Part shown: in pieces, positions 1 to 6,698 of the stretch
How positions within the stretch are numbered: the stretch's first letter is position 1
How the letters are laid out: every line of letters starts with the position of its first letter
NCBI GenBank assembly: GCA_015222405.1
Contig: JADFVG010000118.1
Coordinates: 1-15,338 of the forward strand
From: Chloroflexota bacterium
GTDB taxonomy: Bacteria > Chloroflexota > Dehalococcoidia > E44-bin15
Length of the DNA: 15,338 nucleotides
Direction: 5' to 3'
Program-made: the position numbers and the translations under genes
The notes under the pieces: generated by a model
The model's database searches: none
What the model was told of the DNA's origin: nothing
Seen by the model: only the letters and a program-made list of their open reading frames with translations

Positions 1-692
1 AATGCGTCCAGAAATCCATCGCAGGGGTCGGCATCGGGGGCGATCTTCATCCCCCCTCCAAAGTAGCGCCCATTATTGACCACTACCGAAAACACCCGCT
101 GCTCTTGTGTTGCCCCATCGAGGTTTATAACCACATCCTTATTGCGATAGGTGGCGAGGACGGTCACAAAGCCTAAGGCATAAGGGATGGTGCCCCTTAT
201 CACCTTGATTACACCATGAGTGCGCTTGACCACAGCGGCATCGAAGCCCAAGCCCGCTGTATTGATAAAAAAACGCCGCACCTTTTCATCGCCCATCACA
301 TACTCTACCGCACCGAGGTCGATGGCGGCCGTTTTGAAGTTGGAGAATAGGCGGCAGGCTGGAGCATACTCATGAGGGATGCCCAAAGAGCGGGCAGCGT
401 CACTACCTACCCCGCTGCTGATGATGCCCAGCGTTGCCCTGCCCTTTCCCCTTTCATCCACCAGGCCGTTGACCACCTCATTCACGGTGCCATCGCCACC
501 GACAGCTATTACCAACTCATATCCATTGGCCACTGCCTCACTAGCCAGCTCGATCCCATGTCCCACCCCTTGGGTGAAGTCATAGTCGAAGGTGAGGCCG
601 GCGTCCCTGAGCAGCTTGCTGATGTGGGGCCACCGCTTCCCCGTGACTCCACCCCGCGCGACTGGATTGACAATTACCTTAGCGTGAGTCAT
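1..692 (-). CDS. Diacylglycerol/lipid kinase family protein (DAGK catalytic domain), C-terminus cut by window edge
   Basis: The reading frame is open from an ATG at 692 to the left edge, giving 230 residues of a family that is usually about 300 long, so the C-terminal part lies outside. The protein shows the DAGK/YegS/DgkB pattern: a first strand AKVIVNPVARGG, the nucleotide-binding GGDGT at residues 65-69 followed by NEVVNG, a GVGSDAARSLGIP stretch near residue 97, and GGGM..APDADP.DGFLD near the cut end. Members phosphorylate diacylglycerol or other lipids (some sphingosine-like or undecaprenol lipids) with ATP at the membrane. The usual GTGND-like motif here reads GVGSD, so an Asn is replaced by Ser. 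Its ATG lies 3 bases after the threonine synthase stop, so it is the last visible gene of the operon and probably translationally coupled. The exact lipid substrate cannot be read from the sequence. Confidence 0.88.
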   Translation of the reverse strand, partial: MTHAKVIVNPVARGGVTGKRWPHISKLLRDAGLTFDYDFTQGVGHGIELASEAVANGYELVIAVGGDGTVNEVVNGLVDERGKGRATLGIISSGVGSDAARSLGIPHEYAPACRLFSNFKTAAIDLGAVEYVMGDEKVRRFFINTAGLGFDAAVVKRTHGVIKVIRGTIPYALGFVTVLATYRNKDVVINLDGATQEQRVFSVVVNNGRYFGGGMKIAPDADPCDGFLDA

Positions 693-695
693 GGC

Positions 696-1751
696 CTAAC
701 TCAGATCCAAGGCTTGCTCGATGGCGCTGAGCTCGGCAGCAAGCTCAATGGGGGGCTCAGCATCCTTGATAGCCGTATCTGGGTCCTTAAGCCCAGCGCC
801 AGTGATGATGCAAACCACCTTTTTGCCCTTGAGGCTGATACCCTGTCTCGCCACCTTTATCAGACCGGCCACCGAGGCGGCTGAAGCCGGCTCGCCAAAG
901 ATGCCCTCCTCACGGGCAAGAAGCCTGTAGGCGGAAAGGATTTCATCATCGGTGACGAGGTCGATGAGCCCGCCAGACTCATCCCTGGCGGCGACCGCTC
1001 CCTCCCAGCTTGCCGGATTGCCGATGCGGATCGCCGAAGCTATTGTTTTCGGCTCCTCGATAACCTTACCCTGAACGATGGGGGCTGACCCCTCAGCCTG
1101 AAATCCCATCATCCTCGGAGTGCTCTTTGCCTTCCCCGCTCCATGATATTCCACAAACCCCCTCCAGTAGGCGGTAATATTGCCCGCATTACCCACGGGA
1201 ATAAAAAGGTAGTCGGGGGCATCGCCCAAGGCATCGACGATCTCAAAGGCAGCGGTCTTCTGCCCTTCGAGGCGATAGGGGTTGATGGAATTGACCACAG
1301 TTACGGGATGCTTCTGGCTCAGGGTGCGCACCAGGCTCAATGCCTGATCGAAGGAGCCATCGATGGCGATGATCCTCGCCCCGTAAACTACAGCCTGGGC
1401 CATCTTCCCCAGGGCGATCCCCCCCTGGGGCACAATGACAAAGGTGCTAAGCCCAAATCCGGCGCCATAGGCTGCGGCCGAGGCGCTGGTATTGCCCGTG
1501 GAGGCACAGATAATGGCGCGGCTTCCCCCTTCCACCGCCTTGGCCACTGCCACCACCATACCCCGATCCTTGAACGAGCCCGTGGGGTTGCACCCTTCCA
1601 GCTTGAAGTAAAGCTCGCAGCCAAACTCCTTCTCTATTTGCCGCGACCTGACCAACGGCGTATCCCCCTCGCCGAGGGTTATCATCGGGGTCTTGGCGGT
1701 GATGGGGAGAAATTCACGGTATCTCTCTAAAACACCTTTTGTAACCGCCAT
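696..1751 (-). CDS. thrC: Threonine synthase
   Basis: PLP enzyme that converts O-phospho-L-homoserine to L-threonine, the last step of threonine synthesis. The 351 residues match the short bacterial class. GSFKDRG at residues 58-64 carries the PLP-binding Lys61; GNTSASAAAYGA (about 105-116) is the phosphate-side loop; PVGNAGNITAYWRGF and ITGAGLKDPD are the later conserved blocks. There is no regulatory N-terminal extension of the plant type. The ATG at 1751 follows the homoserine dehydrogenase TAG by 2 bases, and a GAGGA ribosome site lies in the end of that gene, which points to coupled translation. Together with the upstream gene it takes aspartate semialdehyde towards threonine; homoserine kinase is not in this window. 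Downstream, the lipid kinase starts 3 bases after the stop. Confidence 0.96.
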   Translation of the reverse strand: MAVTKGVLERYREFLPITAKTPMITLGEGDTPLVRSRQIEKEFGCELYFKLEGCNPTGSFKDRGMVVAVAKAVEGGSRAIICASTGNTSASAAAYGAGFGLSTFVIVPQGGIALGKMAQAVVYGARIIAIDGSFDQALSLVRTLSQKHPVTVVNSINPYRLEGQKTAAFEIVDALGDAPDYLFIPVGNAGNITAYWRGFVEYHGAGKAKSTPRMMGFQAEGSAPIVQGKVIEEPKTIASAIRIGNPASWEGAVAARDESGGLIDLVTDDEILSAYRLLAREEGIFGEPASAASVAGLIKVARQGISLKGKKVVCIITGAGLKDPDTAIKDAEPPIELAAELSAIEQALDLS

Positions 1752-1753
1752 AG

Positions 1754-3052
1754 CTAGTCCTCGACCCTAATGAAGTTGGAGATCTCCTTTACCACCTCAA
1801 GTCGCTCTATCTCCTTGAGTGCCCTTTGCATCGCCCACTCCTGAGCCGGGTAGGACATGAGCACAATTTGGGCACTCCCGGTGGCGACATCGGTCTCCCT
1901 TTGGATCACAGAGGAGATGCTGATCTGGAGGTCTCCCAGGATCTTGGAGATCTGCGCCAGCACGCCGGGGCGGTCCACGGTGCTCAAGCGGAGATAATAT
2001 CTGGTCTCGATTTCAGAGATTGGTTTTATCCTTTTCCCCGGATCCAGCCTGAGGCTGGAGGTGATGCTCACCCCGAGGTTGATTCTTTGCCCCAAATCGA
2101 TGACATCGGCGATTACTGCGCTTGAAGTTGGGAAGGCACCAGCCCCCTGGCCATAGAACATAACCCTGCCCACCAGGTCGCCCTCCACCTGAACAGCATT
2201 ATAGACGCCCTCCACCTTGGCCAGGAGGAGGTCTTCAGGAATGAATACCGGATGAACGCGAACCTCAATAGAAGCGTCCTTCTCCTTGGCAATGGCGAGC
2301 AGCTTTATGGCATAGCCCAGCTCCCTGGCATATCTGAAATCGCGGGAGGAGAGGCGGGAGATACCTTCGTGGTAAACGTCCTGAGGGCGAACCACAGTGT
2401 GAAAAGCCAAGGTGGCCAATATGGCAAGCTTATAGGCGGCATCAATGCCCTCGATATCGTTTGTCGGGTCAGGTTCAGCGTAACCCATCTTCTGCGCTTG
2501 CTTTAGCGCCGAGGAGAAATCCAGCCCCTCAGACGCCATTCTGGTGAGAATATAGTTGGTGGTACCGTTGATGATGGCATAGATGGCCGAGATCTTGTTA
2601 GCCAACAGGTCCTGCTTGAAGGGGGCAATGAGCGGGATGCCTCCACCCACGCTGGCCTCATAGAGGATGTCGACCCCCTTTGTCTGAGCCAGGGAGATGA
2701 GCTCAGGGCCATGCTTTGAGATAACCTCCTTATTGGCGGTGACCACATGCTTCCCCTTGAGGATAGCCTCCTTTATCAACTCAAGCGCCGGGCTCTCGCC
2801 ACCGATAACCTCAATCACGATGTCTATTTCAGGGTCATCGATGATCTGCCGAGGGTCGGTGGTAAGGAGGTGAGGCTCCACCTCCACCACGCGCCTCTTG
2901 GCCAGATCACGCACCAGTATTTTTCTCAGCCGCAATGGACAGCCCACCTGGCTGGCGATAGCCTCTTCCCTCTCCATCAGGGCCTTAGCCACGCCGCCGC
3001 CAATAACCCCCAGCCCCATCAACCCAATACCAATGCTTTCCCTTTTTCCCAA
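1754..3052 (-). CDS. hom: Homoserine dehydrogenase with C-terminal ACT domain
   Basis: Reduces L-aspartate 4-semialdehyde to L-homoserine with NAD(P)H, the branch point to threonine and methionine. The 432 residues fit the monofunctional form. The Rossmann loop GLGVIGGGVAKAL is at about residues 13-25, TANKEV at 105-110 holds the conserved Lys108, and the catalytic-domain block DPTNDIEGIDAAYKL is at 195-209, with the catalytic-type Lys208. Residues 353-428 (RLSTVDRPGVLAQISKILG and what follows) form an ACT domain, which in this family mediates feedback inhibition, usually by threonine. The start is TTG at 3052, supported by a strong AGGGAGG ribosome site 8 bases upstream; the stop codon of the preceding isomerase gene falls inside that site. 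No aspartokinase is fused, unlike ThrA/MetL of enterobacteria. Confidence 0.96.
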   Translation of the reverse strand: MGKRESIGIGLMGLGVIGGGVAKALMEREEAIASQVGCPLRLRKILVRDLAKRRVVEVEPHLLTTDPRQIIDDPEIDIVIEVIGGESPALELIKEAILKGKHVVTANKEVISKHGPELISLAQTKGVDILYEASVGGGIPLIAPFKQDLLANKISAIYAIINGTTNYILTRMASEGLDFSSALKQAQKMGYAEPDPTNDIEGIDAAYKLAILATLAFHTVVRPQDVYHEGISRLSSRDFRYARELGYAIKLLAIAKEKDASIEVRVHPVFIPEDLLLAKVEGVYNAVQVEGDLVGRVMFYGQGAGAFPTSSAVIADVIDLGQRINLGVSITSSLRLDPGKRIKPISEIETRYYLRLSTVDRPGVLAQISKILGDLQISISSVIQRETDVATGSAQIVLMSYPAQEWAMQRALKEIERLEVVKEISNFIRVED

Positions 3053-3060
3053 CGATAGAT

Positions 3061-3067
3061 CCTCCCT
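3061..3067 (-). promoter_or_regulatory. Strong ribosome binding site fixing the TTG start of hom
   Basis: AGGGAGG on the minus strand lies 8 bases before the TTG at 3052. No in-frame ATG gives a better start, so this site decides the start. It overlaps the TAG of the upstream isomerase gene, consistent with coupled translation. Confidence 0.8.
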
Positions 3068-4055
3068 AATCGATCCGCCCTATGGCCCATTCATATACCT
3101 CGTCCAGATCGAGGTTGGACTTGCGCTCCACCTTCTCTTCTCTCTCGGCTGCAAGCCAGTTGCCAAGAGCCATAGCTTGAAGCCGCTCCCTGGTCTCCTC
3201 ACTCAGCGCCCGGTTCTCCTCCCGCTCCAGTACCTTGATCACCCAGTAGCCTTGCCCGGAACCGGTAATAAACGGCGGGCTCACTTCATCCAATTCAAGG
3301 TTGAAGGCAACGCCATCGAACGCCGTGCCCTTGAGCCCCTCGGGGATCCAACCCAGGTCGCCGCCGTTCTCTTTGGACACCGAATCCAGATTAAATTCCT
3401 CAGCAGCAAGGGATGCGAAATCCTCGCCCCCTTCCAGCCTCTCAATCACCGTTTGCGCAACCTCATCAGTAGCCACCAGGATTCCCAGAACATGAACCTG
3501 AAGCATTTCCTCGGGCACCTGCTCCCCAAGGTATTCATCCAGCCTGCCCTGCAACAGATCATACCCCACAAACCATCGATAGTGCTCATCGGAAATCCCT
3601 TGAAGCTCAAGCTCCTGCTGGTAGCGCTCCTGAAACTCCTCCTCGCTTACCTCTTCATCATCGGGGAAGAGTATGCTTTTGATCTCCTCGGTGATATCAT
3701 CATCGGTGACATCAACCCCAAACTCCTCAGCCCCCTGCCTCATCAGCTCATGGTGCTCCAACATGATGAGAGGGGTTTCAGGGGTACCCTGGGGATAGGC
3801 ACGAAGCATATCAAGATAGTCGGCGCGGGTGAATTTGACGGTAGCTATCGTGCCATGCACTGTTGACAACCCCTCCCTTGGCAAGGCAATCCAGTGGCGA
3901 TAGGCTCCAAAGGCTATAATTCCTATGACTACGGCAATGACCAGAGCGCCGAGGAAGATGATGAAGCGCCGCCTTCTCCTCTCCCGCTGCCACCGCGCCA
4001 AGCGACGCTTGGTGGTGATCTCCCGGCTGGGCGGTGCCTTTCGCTTTTTCGCCAT
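3066..4055 (-). CDS. Membrane-anchored parvulin-type peptidyl-prolyl cis-trans isomerase (SurA/PrsA-like)
   Basis: The N-terminus is a very basic cytosolic stretch (about 36 residues rich in Arg/Lys) followed by a single hydrophobic segment, FIIFLGALVIAVVIGIIAFGA, and no lipobox, so the protein should be anchored with its bulk outside the membrane. An acidic helical region follows (SurA-N-like, about 85-190 counted from the longer start), then a rotamase domain at about 193-283 with NGGDLGWIPEG, FN.ELDEVSPP and GYWVIKVLERE, the usual parvulin blocks. It likely helps fold exported proteins. I chose the ATG at 4055, giving 329 residues; a TTG at 4073 would add six residues and neither start has a clear ribosome site. 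It sits between rpsR and hom, 13 bases before hom, so it is co-transcribed with them. The functional link to its neighbours is not evident. Confidence 0.87.
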   Translation of the reverse strand: MAKKRKAPPSREITTKRRLARWQRERRRRRFIIFLGALVIAVVIGIIAFGAYRHWIALPREGLSTVHGTIATVKFTRADYLDMLRAYPQGTPETPLIMLEHHELMRQGAEEFGVDVTDDDITEEIKSILFPDDEEVSEEEFQERYQQELELQGISDEHYRWFVGYDLLQGRLDEYLGEQVPEEMLQVHVLGILVATDEVAQTVIERLEGGEDFASLAAEEFNLDSVSKENGGDLGWIPEGLKGTAFDGVAFNLELDEVSPPFITGSGQGYWVIKVLEREENRALSEETRERLQAMALGNWLAAEREEKVERKSNLDLDEVYEWAIGRID

Positions 4056-4115
4056 TTTTGCACTAGAGCGCAATGCAGTTGAGCGCTTTAAGAGGGGGAT
4101 GTTAAACTGGGAAAG

Positions 4116-4415
4116 TTAGCCCCTTACCCCCACTCCTCCGGTCTTGCGGATATGAGTTGGGGTAAACGGTAATAAGGCAAGATGCCGCGCCCTCTTCACC
4201 GCCACCGCTAACGCCCGCTGGTGCTTGGCACAGGTGCCCGTCCTGCGCCGAGGCTCGATCTTCCCCCGATCTGAGATATATCTGCGCAACAGCGAAGGTT
4301 CCTTATAATCGATAACCTCAACCTTAGCCACACAGAAGGCACACACCTTACGCTTGGGTATATATCTCCTGGCCCCGCTTCTGAACTTTCTTGGCTTTCC
4401 CCGCTTTATAGGCAT
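4116..4415 (-). CDS. rpsR: 30S ribosomal protein S18 (cysteine-containing form)
   Basis: 99 residues with the S18 core: VIDYKEPSLLRRYISDRGKI and RRRTGTCAKHQRALAVAVKRARHLALLPF. S18 pairs with S6 on the 30S platform. C25-A-F-C28 together with C62 and H65 could form a zinc site, as in the cysteine-containing (C+) type of S18. The C-terminus carries a basic, Gly-rich tail after LLPF. The ATG at 4415 has only a weak and distant ribosome site. It follows ssb with a 62-base gap that shows no terminator or obvious promoter, in the common order rpsF-ssb-rpsR. Confidence 0.97.
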   Translation of the reverse strand: MPIKRGKPRKFRSGARRYIPKRKVCAFCVAKVEVIDYKEPSLLRRYISDRGKIEPRRRTGTCAKHQRALAVAVKRARHLALLPFTPTHIRKTGGVGVRG

Positions 4416-4477
4416 TTTTTGATGCTATCCGCCTTGCTTCTAAATTTCGACTTCGCCCCCCACAGTGTCCAACCGTC

Positions 4478-4894
4478 TTAGAATGGGAGCTCCTCAGGCT
4501 CGATCTCCCCCTCTACACCCTCCTCAGGAAGAGGAGCACCCTCCTCAGGAAGGGGAGCAACACCAGGGCGATCGAAAAAGATTACACGGTTGGCCACAAT
4601 CTCGTTGCGAAAGCGCCGCTGCCCATCCTGGCCTTCCCAGACATGGGTTCGCAACCGGCCCTCAACATAGGCCCGCCGACCTTTAGCTAGAAACTGATTG
4701 CAAGTCTCCGCCAGCTTGCTCCAGGTGACAACGGTGAACCATTCCGTCTCTTGCCTTCTTTCCCCTTCAGGGGTGGTGTAGGTTCGGGTGGTAGCGAGGC
4801 GAAATGAGGTTACCGGATTTCCGCTGGGGGTGAAACGCATCTCGGGATCAGTTCCAAGGTTGCCAATGACCATAATTTTGTTCAAACTCGCCAT
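4478..4894 (-). CDS. ssb: Single-stranded DNA-binding protein
   Basis: 138 residues. Residues 1-110 are one OB fold (NKIMVIGNLGTDPEMRFTPSG at the start, EWFTVVTWSKLAE, GRRAYVEGRLRT), and a short Pro/Glu-rich linker leads to the acidic tip EPEELPF, a variant of the DDIPF-type tip that recruits repair and replication partners. The linker contains a perfect duplication of the heptapeptide APLPEEG (about residues 113-126). It binds single-stranded DNA during replication and repair, normally as a tetramer. A good ribosome site, AAAGGAGTG, lies 7-9 bases before the ATG at 4894. It sits between rpsF and rpsR, as in many bacteria. Confidence 0.97.
   Translation of the reverse strand: MASLNKIMVIGNLGTDPEMRFTPSGNPVTSFRLATTRTYTTPEGERRQETEWFTVVTWSKLAETCNQFLAKGRRAYVEGRLRTHVWEGQDGQRRFRNEIVANRVIFFDRPGVAPLPEEGAPLPEEGVEGEIEPEELPF
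4518..4559 (-). repeat. 21-base in-frame tandem duplication in the ssb linker
   Basis: Two adjacent 21-base units, 4518-4538 and 4539-4559, differ at one base (GAAGAGGAGCA against GAAGGGGAGCA at the end of the plus-strand units). Each encodes APLPEEG, so the protein gains one linker heptapeptide without a frame change. The near identity suggests a recent slippage duplication. Confidence 0.9.
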
Positions 4895-4923
4895 GCCACC
4901 GCACTCCTTTCAAAAATGGTTCT

Positions 4924-5244
4924 CTAATCGTTCAACCTCACCAACAAATGGCGTAGGATCTCTTCCGAGAGCCTCAAGCTTGCTTCAAGGTCAGCAGTCA
5001 ACCTGGAGTCCATCTTGAAGTGAGTCAGTACGTAGTTACCCTCCATAAAATTCTTTATCGGGTAAGCAAGCTTCCTTTTCCCCCATTGGCTCACTTCGGT
5101 GATGGAGCCGCCTCTCTCAACGATGAAACGGCTTATCTTGTCCAAAGTAGCAGGGATATCCTCTTCGGAGACCTCTGGGCTGATAATCACTACCAGCTCA
5201 TAGTCACGCGAGCTATCACCCCCTGAATTCAACGCTGCCTCCAT
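4924..5244 (-). CDS. rpsF: 30S ribosomal protein S6
   Basis: The S6 fold is clear from RDYELVVIISPEVSEEDI near the N-terminus, QWGKRKLAYPIKNFMEGNYVL in the middle and LRLSEEILRHLLVRL at the end. It binds S18 on the 30S platform. The ATG at 5244 gives 106 residues and an extra 13 before the usual start of the family (RDYEL). An alternative TTG at 5232 has a GGAGG site 5 bases upstream and would give 102 residues. The promoter -10 box ends 8 bases before the ATG, so the transcript would start close to that ATG. It is first in the operon rpsF-ssb-rpsR and the genes that follow. Confidence 0.96.
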   Translation of the reverse strand: MEAALNSGGDSSRDYELVVIISPEVSEEDIPATLDKISRFIVERGGSITEVSQWGKRKLAYPIKNFMEGNYVLTHFKMDSRLTADLEASLRLSEEILRHLLVRLND

Positions 5245-5252
5245 TTCTGGCT

Positions 5253-5281
5253 ATTATACATGAAAAAGGCACTAGCAACAA
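5253..5281 (-). promoter_or_regulatory. Promoter of the rpsF-ssb-rpsR-isomerase-hom-thrC operon
   Basis: A perfect TATAAT (5253-5258) is preceded by TTGTTG (5276-5281) with exactly 17 bases between them, reading on the minus strand. It fills the 39-base gap between glyA and rpsF. Only 8 bases separate the -10 box from the first rpsF ATG, so transcription should start at or just before that codon. This is read from sequence only. Confidence 0.72.
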
Positions 5282-5283
5282 CA

Positions 5284-6528
5284 CTAAGCGCTAAGACTGG
5301 GCACAGGGAAACGGCTGCAGATGTCTTCCACCTCCAGGCGCACTTCCTTATATGTCTTGTCATCGCCGATATTGTTCACAACCTTGATGATGAGCCGGGC
5401 AATGCGCCTCATTTCATCAGGTCCAAAGCCGCGGCTGGTCACTGCCGGGGTGCCAAACCTGATGCCACTGGTGACCTGGGGGGGCCGACGGTCAAAGGGT
5501 ATGGCATTGCGGTTAGCAATGATGCCTACAGACTCGAGGGCTTGCTCCACTGCCTTGCCCGTTATCCCATGGTCGCGGAGATCCACGAGCAGGAGGTGAT
5601 TGTCCGTGCCCCCAGAGACGATACGAAGCCCCCCTCGCTGAAGCTCGCTGGCCAAAAGCCGAGCATTCTCGACCACGGCTTGCTGATAGCTCACGAACTC
5701 CGGCCTCATCGCCTCGCCAAAGCAAACCGCCTTGGCGGCTATGATATGCATCATAGGACCTCCCTGAGCCTCAGGGCAGGCCGCCGCATCCAAGCGGGAA
5801 GCGAACTCTGCCGTGGACAACAGAAAGCCACCTCGCGGACCGCGCAGGGTCTTATGGGTGGTGGAGGAGACTATGTCAGCGTGGGGAACAGGGCTGGGAT
5901 GCACCCCAGTGGCAACAAGCCCTGCGATGTGAGCCATGTCCACCATGAGCCTGGCTCCGACGAGGTCAGCGATGTGACGGAAGCGCTCAAAGTCGATGAC
6001 CCTAGAGTAGGCGCTGGCCCCAGTGAGGATGAGCTTGGGTCTGTACTCTCGGGCGATCCTTTCCACCTCATCATAATCCAGGAGTTCCGTTTCCCGGTCA
6101 ACCCCGTAGGGAATAAAGCGATAGAGCTTGCCCGAGAAGCTGACCGGGCTGCCATGGGTGAGATGCCCACCATGGTCTAGCTTCATTGCCATGAAGCTAT
6201 CCCCCGGTTGGAGCAGGGCGAAGTATGCCGCCATGTTCGCCTGAGTCCCGCTGTGGGGCTGGACATTGGCATGCTCGGCATGAAAAAGTCTCTTTGCCCG
6301 CTCCCGGGCCATCTCCTCCACCCGGTCGGCCTCCCAGCATCCCCCGTAATAGCGATGCTGAGGATAGCCCTCCGCATACTTGTCAGTGAACACTGAGGCC
6401 ATCGCTTCCAGAACCGCCCTCGAGGCATGGTTTTCGGCAGCGATGAGCCCGATGGTCTCCTGCTGCCGCCTCTGCTCGCTACTGAGGACCTGCCAAAGCT
6501 CTGGATCGCTATGCTCTAGAACATTCAT
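5284..6528 (-). CDS. glyA: Serine hydroxymethyltransferase
   Basis: PLP enzyme that interconverts serine plus tetrahydrofolate with glycine plus methylene-tetrahydrofolate, the main entry of one-carbon units. About 414 residues, normal for the family. In the numbering from the upstream ATG at 6534, YYGGCWEAD is at 62-70, HSGTQAN at 94-100, HGGHLTHG at 121-128, DMAHIAGLV at 199-207, and STTHKTLRGPRGG at 224-236 carries the PLP-binding Lys228. QGGPMMHIIAAKAV follows. I prefer the ATG at 6528 because the AGAGG ribosome site is 8 bases upstream of it but only 2 from the ATG at 6534. It has its own promoter (6670-6698) and a structured leader with a terminator-like hairpin, so expression may be attenuated. 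Confidence 0.96.
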   Translation of the reverse strand: MNVLEHSDPELWQVLSSEQRRQQETIGLIAAENHASRAVLEAMASVFTDKYAEGYPQHRYYGGCWEADRVEEMARERAKRLFHAEHANVQPHSGTQANMAAYFALLQPGDSFMAMKLDHGGHLTHGSPVSFSGKLYRFIPYGVDRETELLDYDEVERIAREYRPKLILTGASAYSRVIDFERFRHIADLVGARLMVDMAHIAGLVATGVHPSPVPHADIVSSTTHKTLRGPRGGFLLSTAEFASRLDAAACPEAQGGPMMHIIAAKAVCFGEAMRPEFVSYQQAVVENARLLASELQRGGLRIVSGGTDNHLLLVDLRDHGITGKAVEQALESVGIIANRNAIPFDRRPPQVTSGIRFGTPAVTSRGFGPDEMRRIARLIIKVVNNIGDDKTYKEVRLEVEDICSRFPVPSLSA

Positions 6529-6542
6529 TGACATTACCTCTT

Positions 6543-6574
6543 AAAAAAGAAATCCACGCAATTTCTTGGCGTGG
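6543..6574 (-). terminator. Intrinsic-terminator-like hairpin just upstream of glyA (candidate attenuator)
   Basis: On the minus strand CCACGC (6569-6574) and GCGTGG (6554-6559) form a 6-base GC-rich stem with a 9-base loop, followed by ATTTC and six T residues (6543-6548). The T run ends less than 10 bases before the glyA ribosome site, so a transcript from the promoter at 6670-6698 must pass through it. A second weaker hairpin (GAAAT pairing with ATTTC) would use the same 3' arm and is mutually exclusive with it. It may instead simply end the upstream operon, with glyA expressed by readthrough. Confidence 0.6.
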
Positions 6575-6586
6575 CAGTTGAGTCCA

Positions 6587-6628
6587 TTAACTATTCCCGC
6601 TGCTTTTCCCCAAAATAAGCTTTGCCAT
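6587..6628 (-). CDS. Possible glyA leader peptide, 13 residues, Ser/Gly rich
   Basis: An ATG at 6628 opens 13 codons, MAKLILGKSSGNS, ending in TAA at 6587-6589. It lies inside the predicted glyA leader RNA, 13 bases ahead of the terminator-like stem. Three of the last five residues are Ser and one is Gly (two Gly in total), the two amino acids interconverted by GlyA. The ribosome site is weak (GGA about 8 bases upstream), so chance occurrence is quite possible. Confidence 0.35.
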   Translation of the reverse strand: MAKLILGKSSGNS

Positions 6629-6669
6629 CCTGACGTCCAATCTGACACTTCTCTTCCAGTTTCGACGGT

Positions 6670-6698
6670 AGTTTACCGCTCCATCACCTCCTTGTCAA
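6670..6698 (-). promoter_or_regulatory. Promoter of glyA inside the 3' end of the preceding gene
   Basis: A perfect TTGACA (6693-6698) and TAAACT (6670-6675) are separated by 17 bases on the minus strand. The -35 box lies in the last codons of the nucleotidyltransferase-like gene. The start site should be near 6662-6663, giving a leader of about 130 bases. A 5-base dyad, CGGTA-GTT-TACCG (plus strand 6666-6678), covers the -10 box and could be an operator. Confidence 0.62.

Noticed and set aside
2898..3866. Long plus-strand open frame (about 320 codons) opposite hom and the isomerase
   Set aside because: The minus strand encodes two clear protein families here with matching starts and ribosome sites; the plus frame is Leu/Pro/His-rich with no recognisable motif, as expected of an antisense shadow.
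4056..4115. Terminator or new promoter between rpsR and the isomerase
   Set aside because: AGCGC/GCGCT and GGGGG/CCCCC can pair, but there is no T tract, and no boxes with acceptable spacing were found.
5260..6180. Plus-strand open frame of about 300 codons opposite glyA
   Set aside because: It lies fully antisense to an unmistakable serine hydroxymethyltransferase and shows no family features.
6528..6663. A known riboswitch class (THF, ZTP/pfl, glycine, SAM or T-box) in the glyA leader
   Set aside because: I could not find the conserved core elements of these classes; only a terminator-like hairpin and a small frame are supported.
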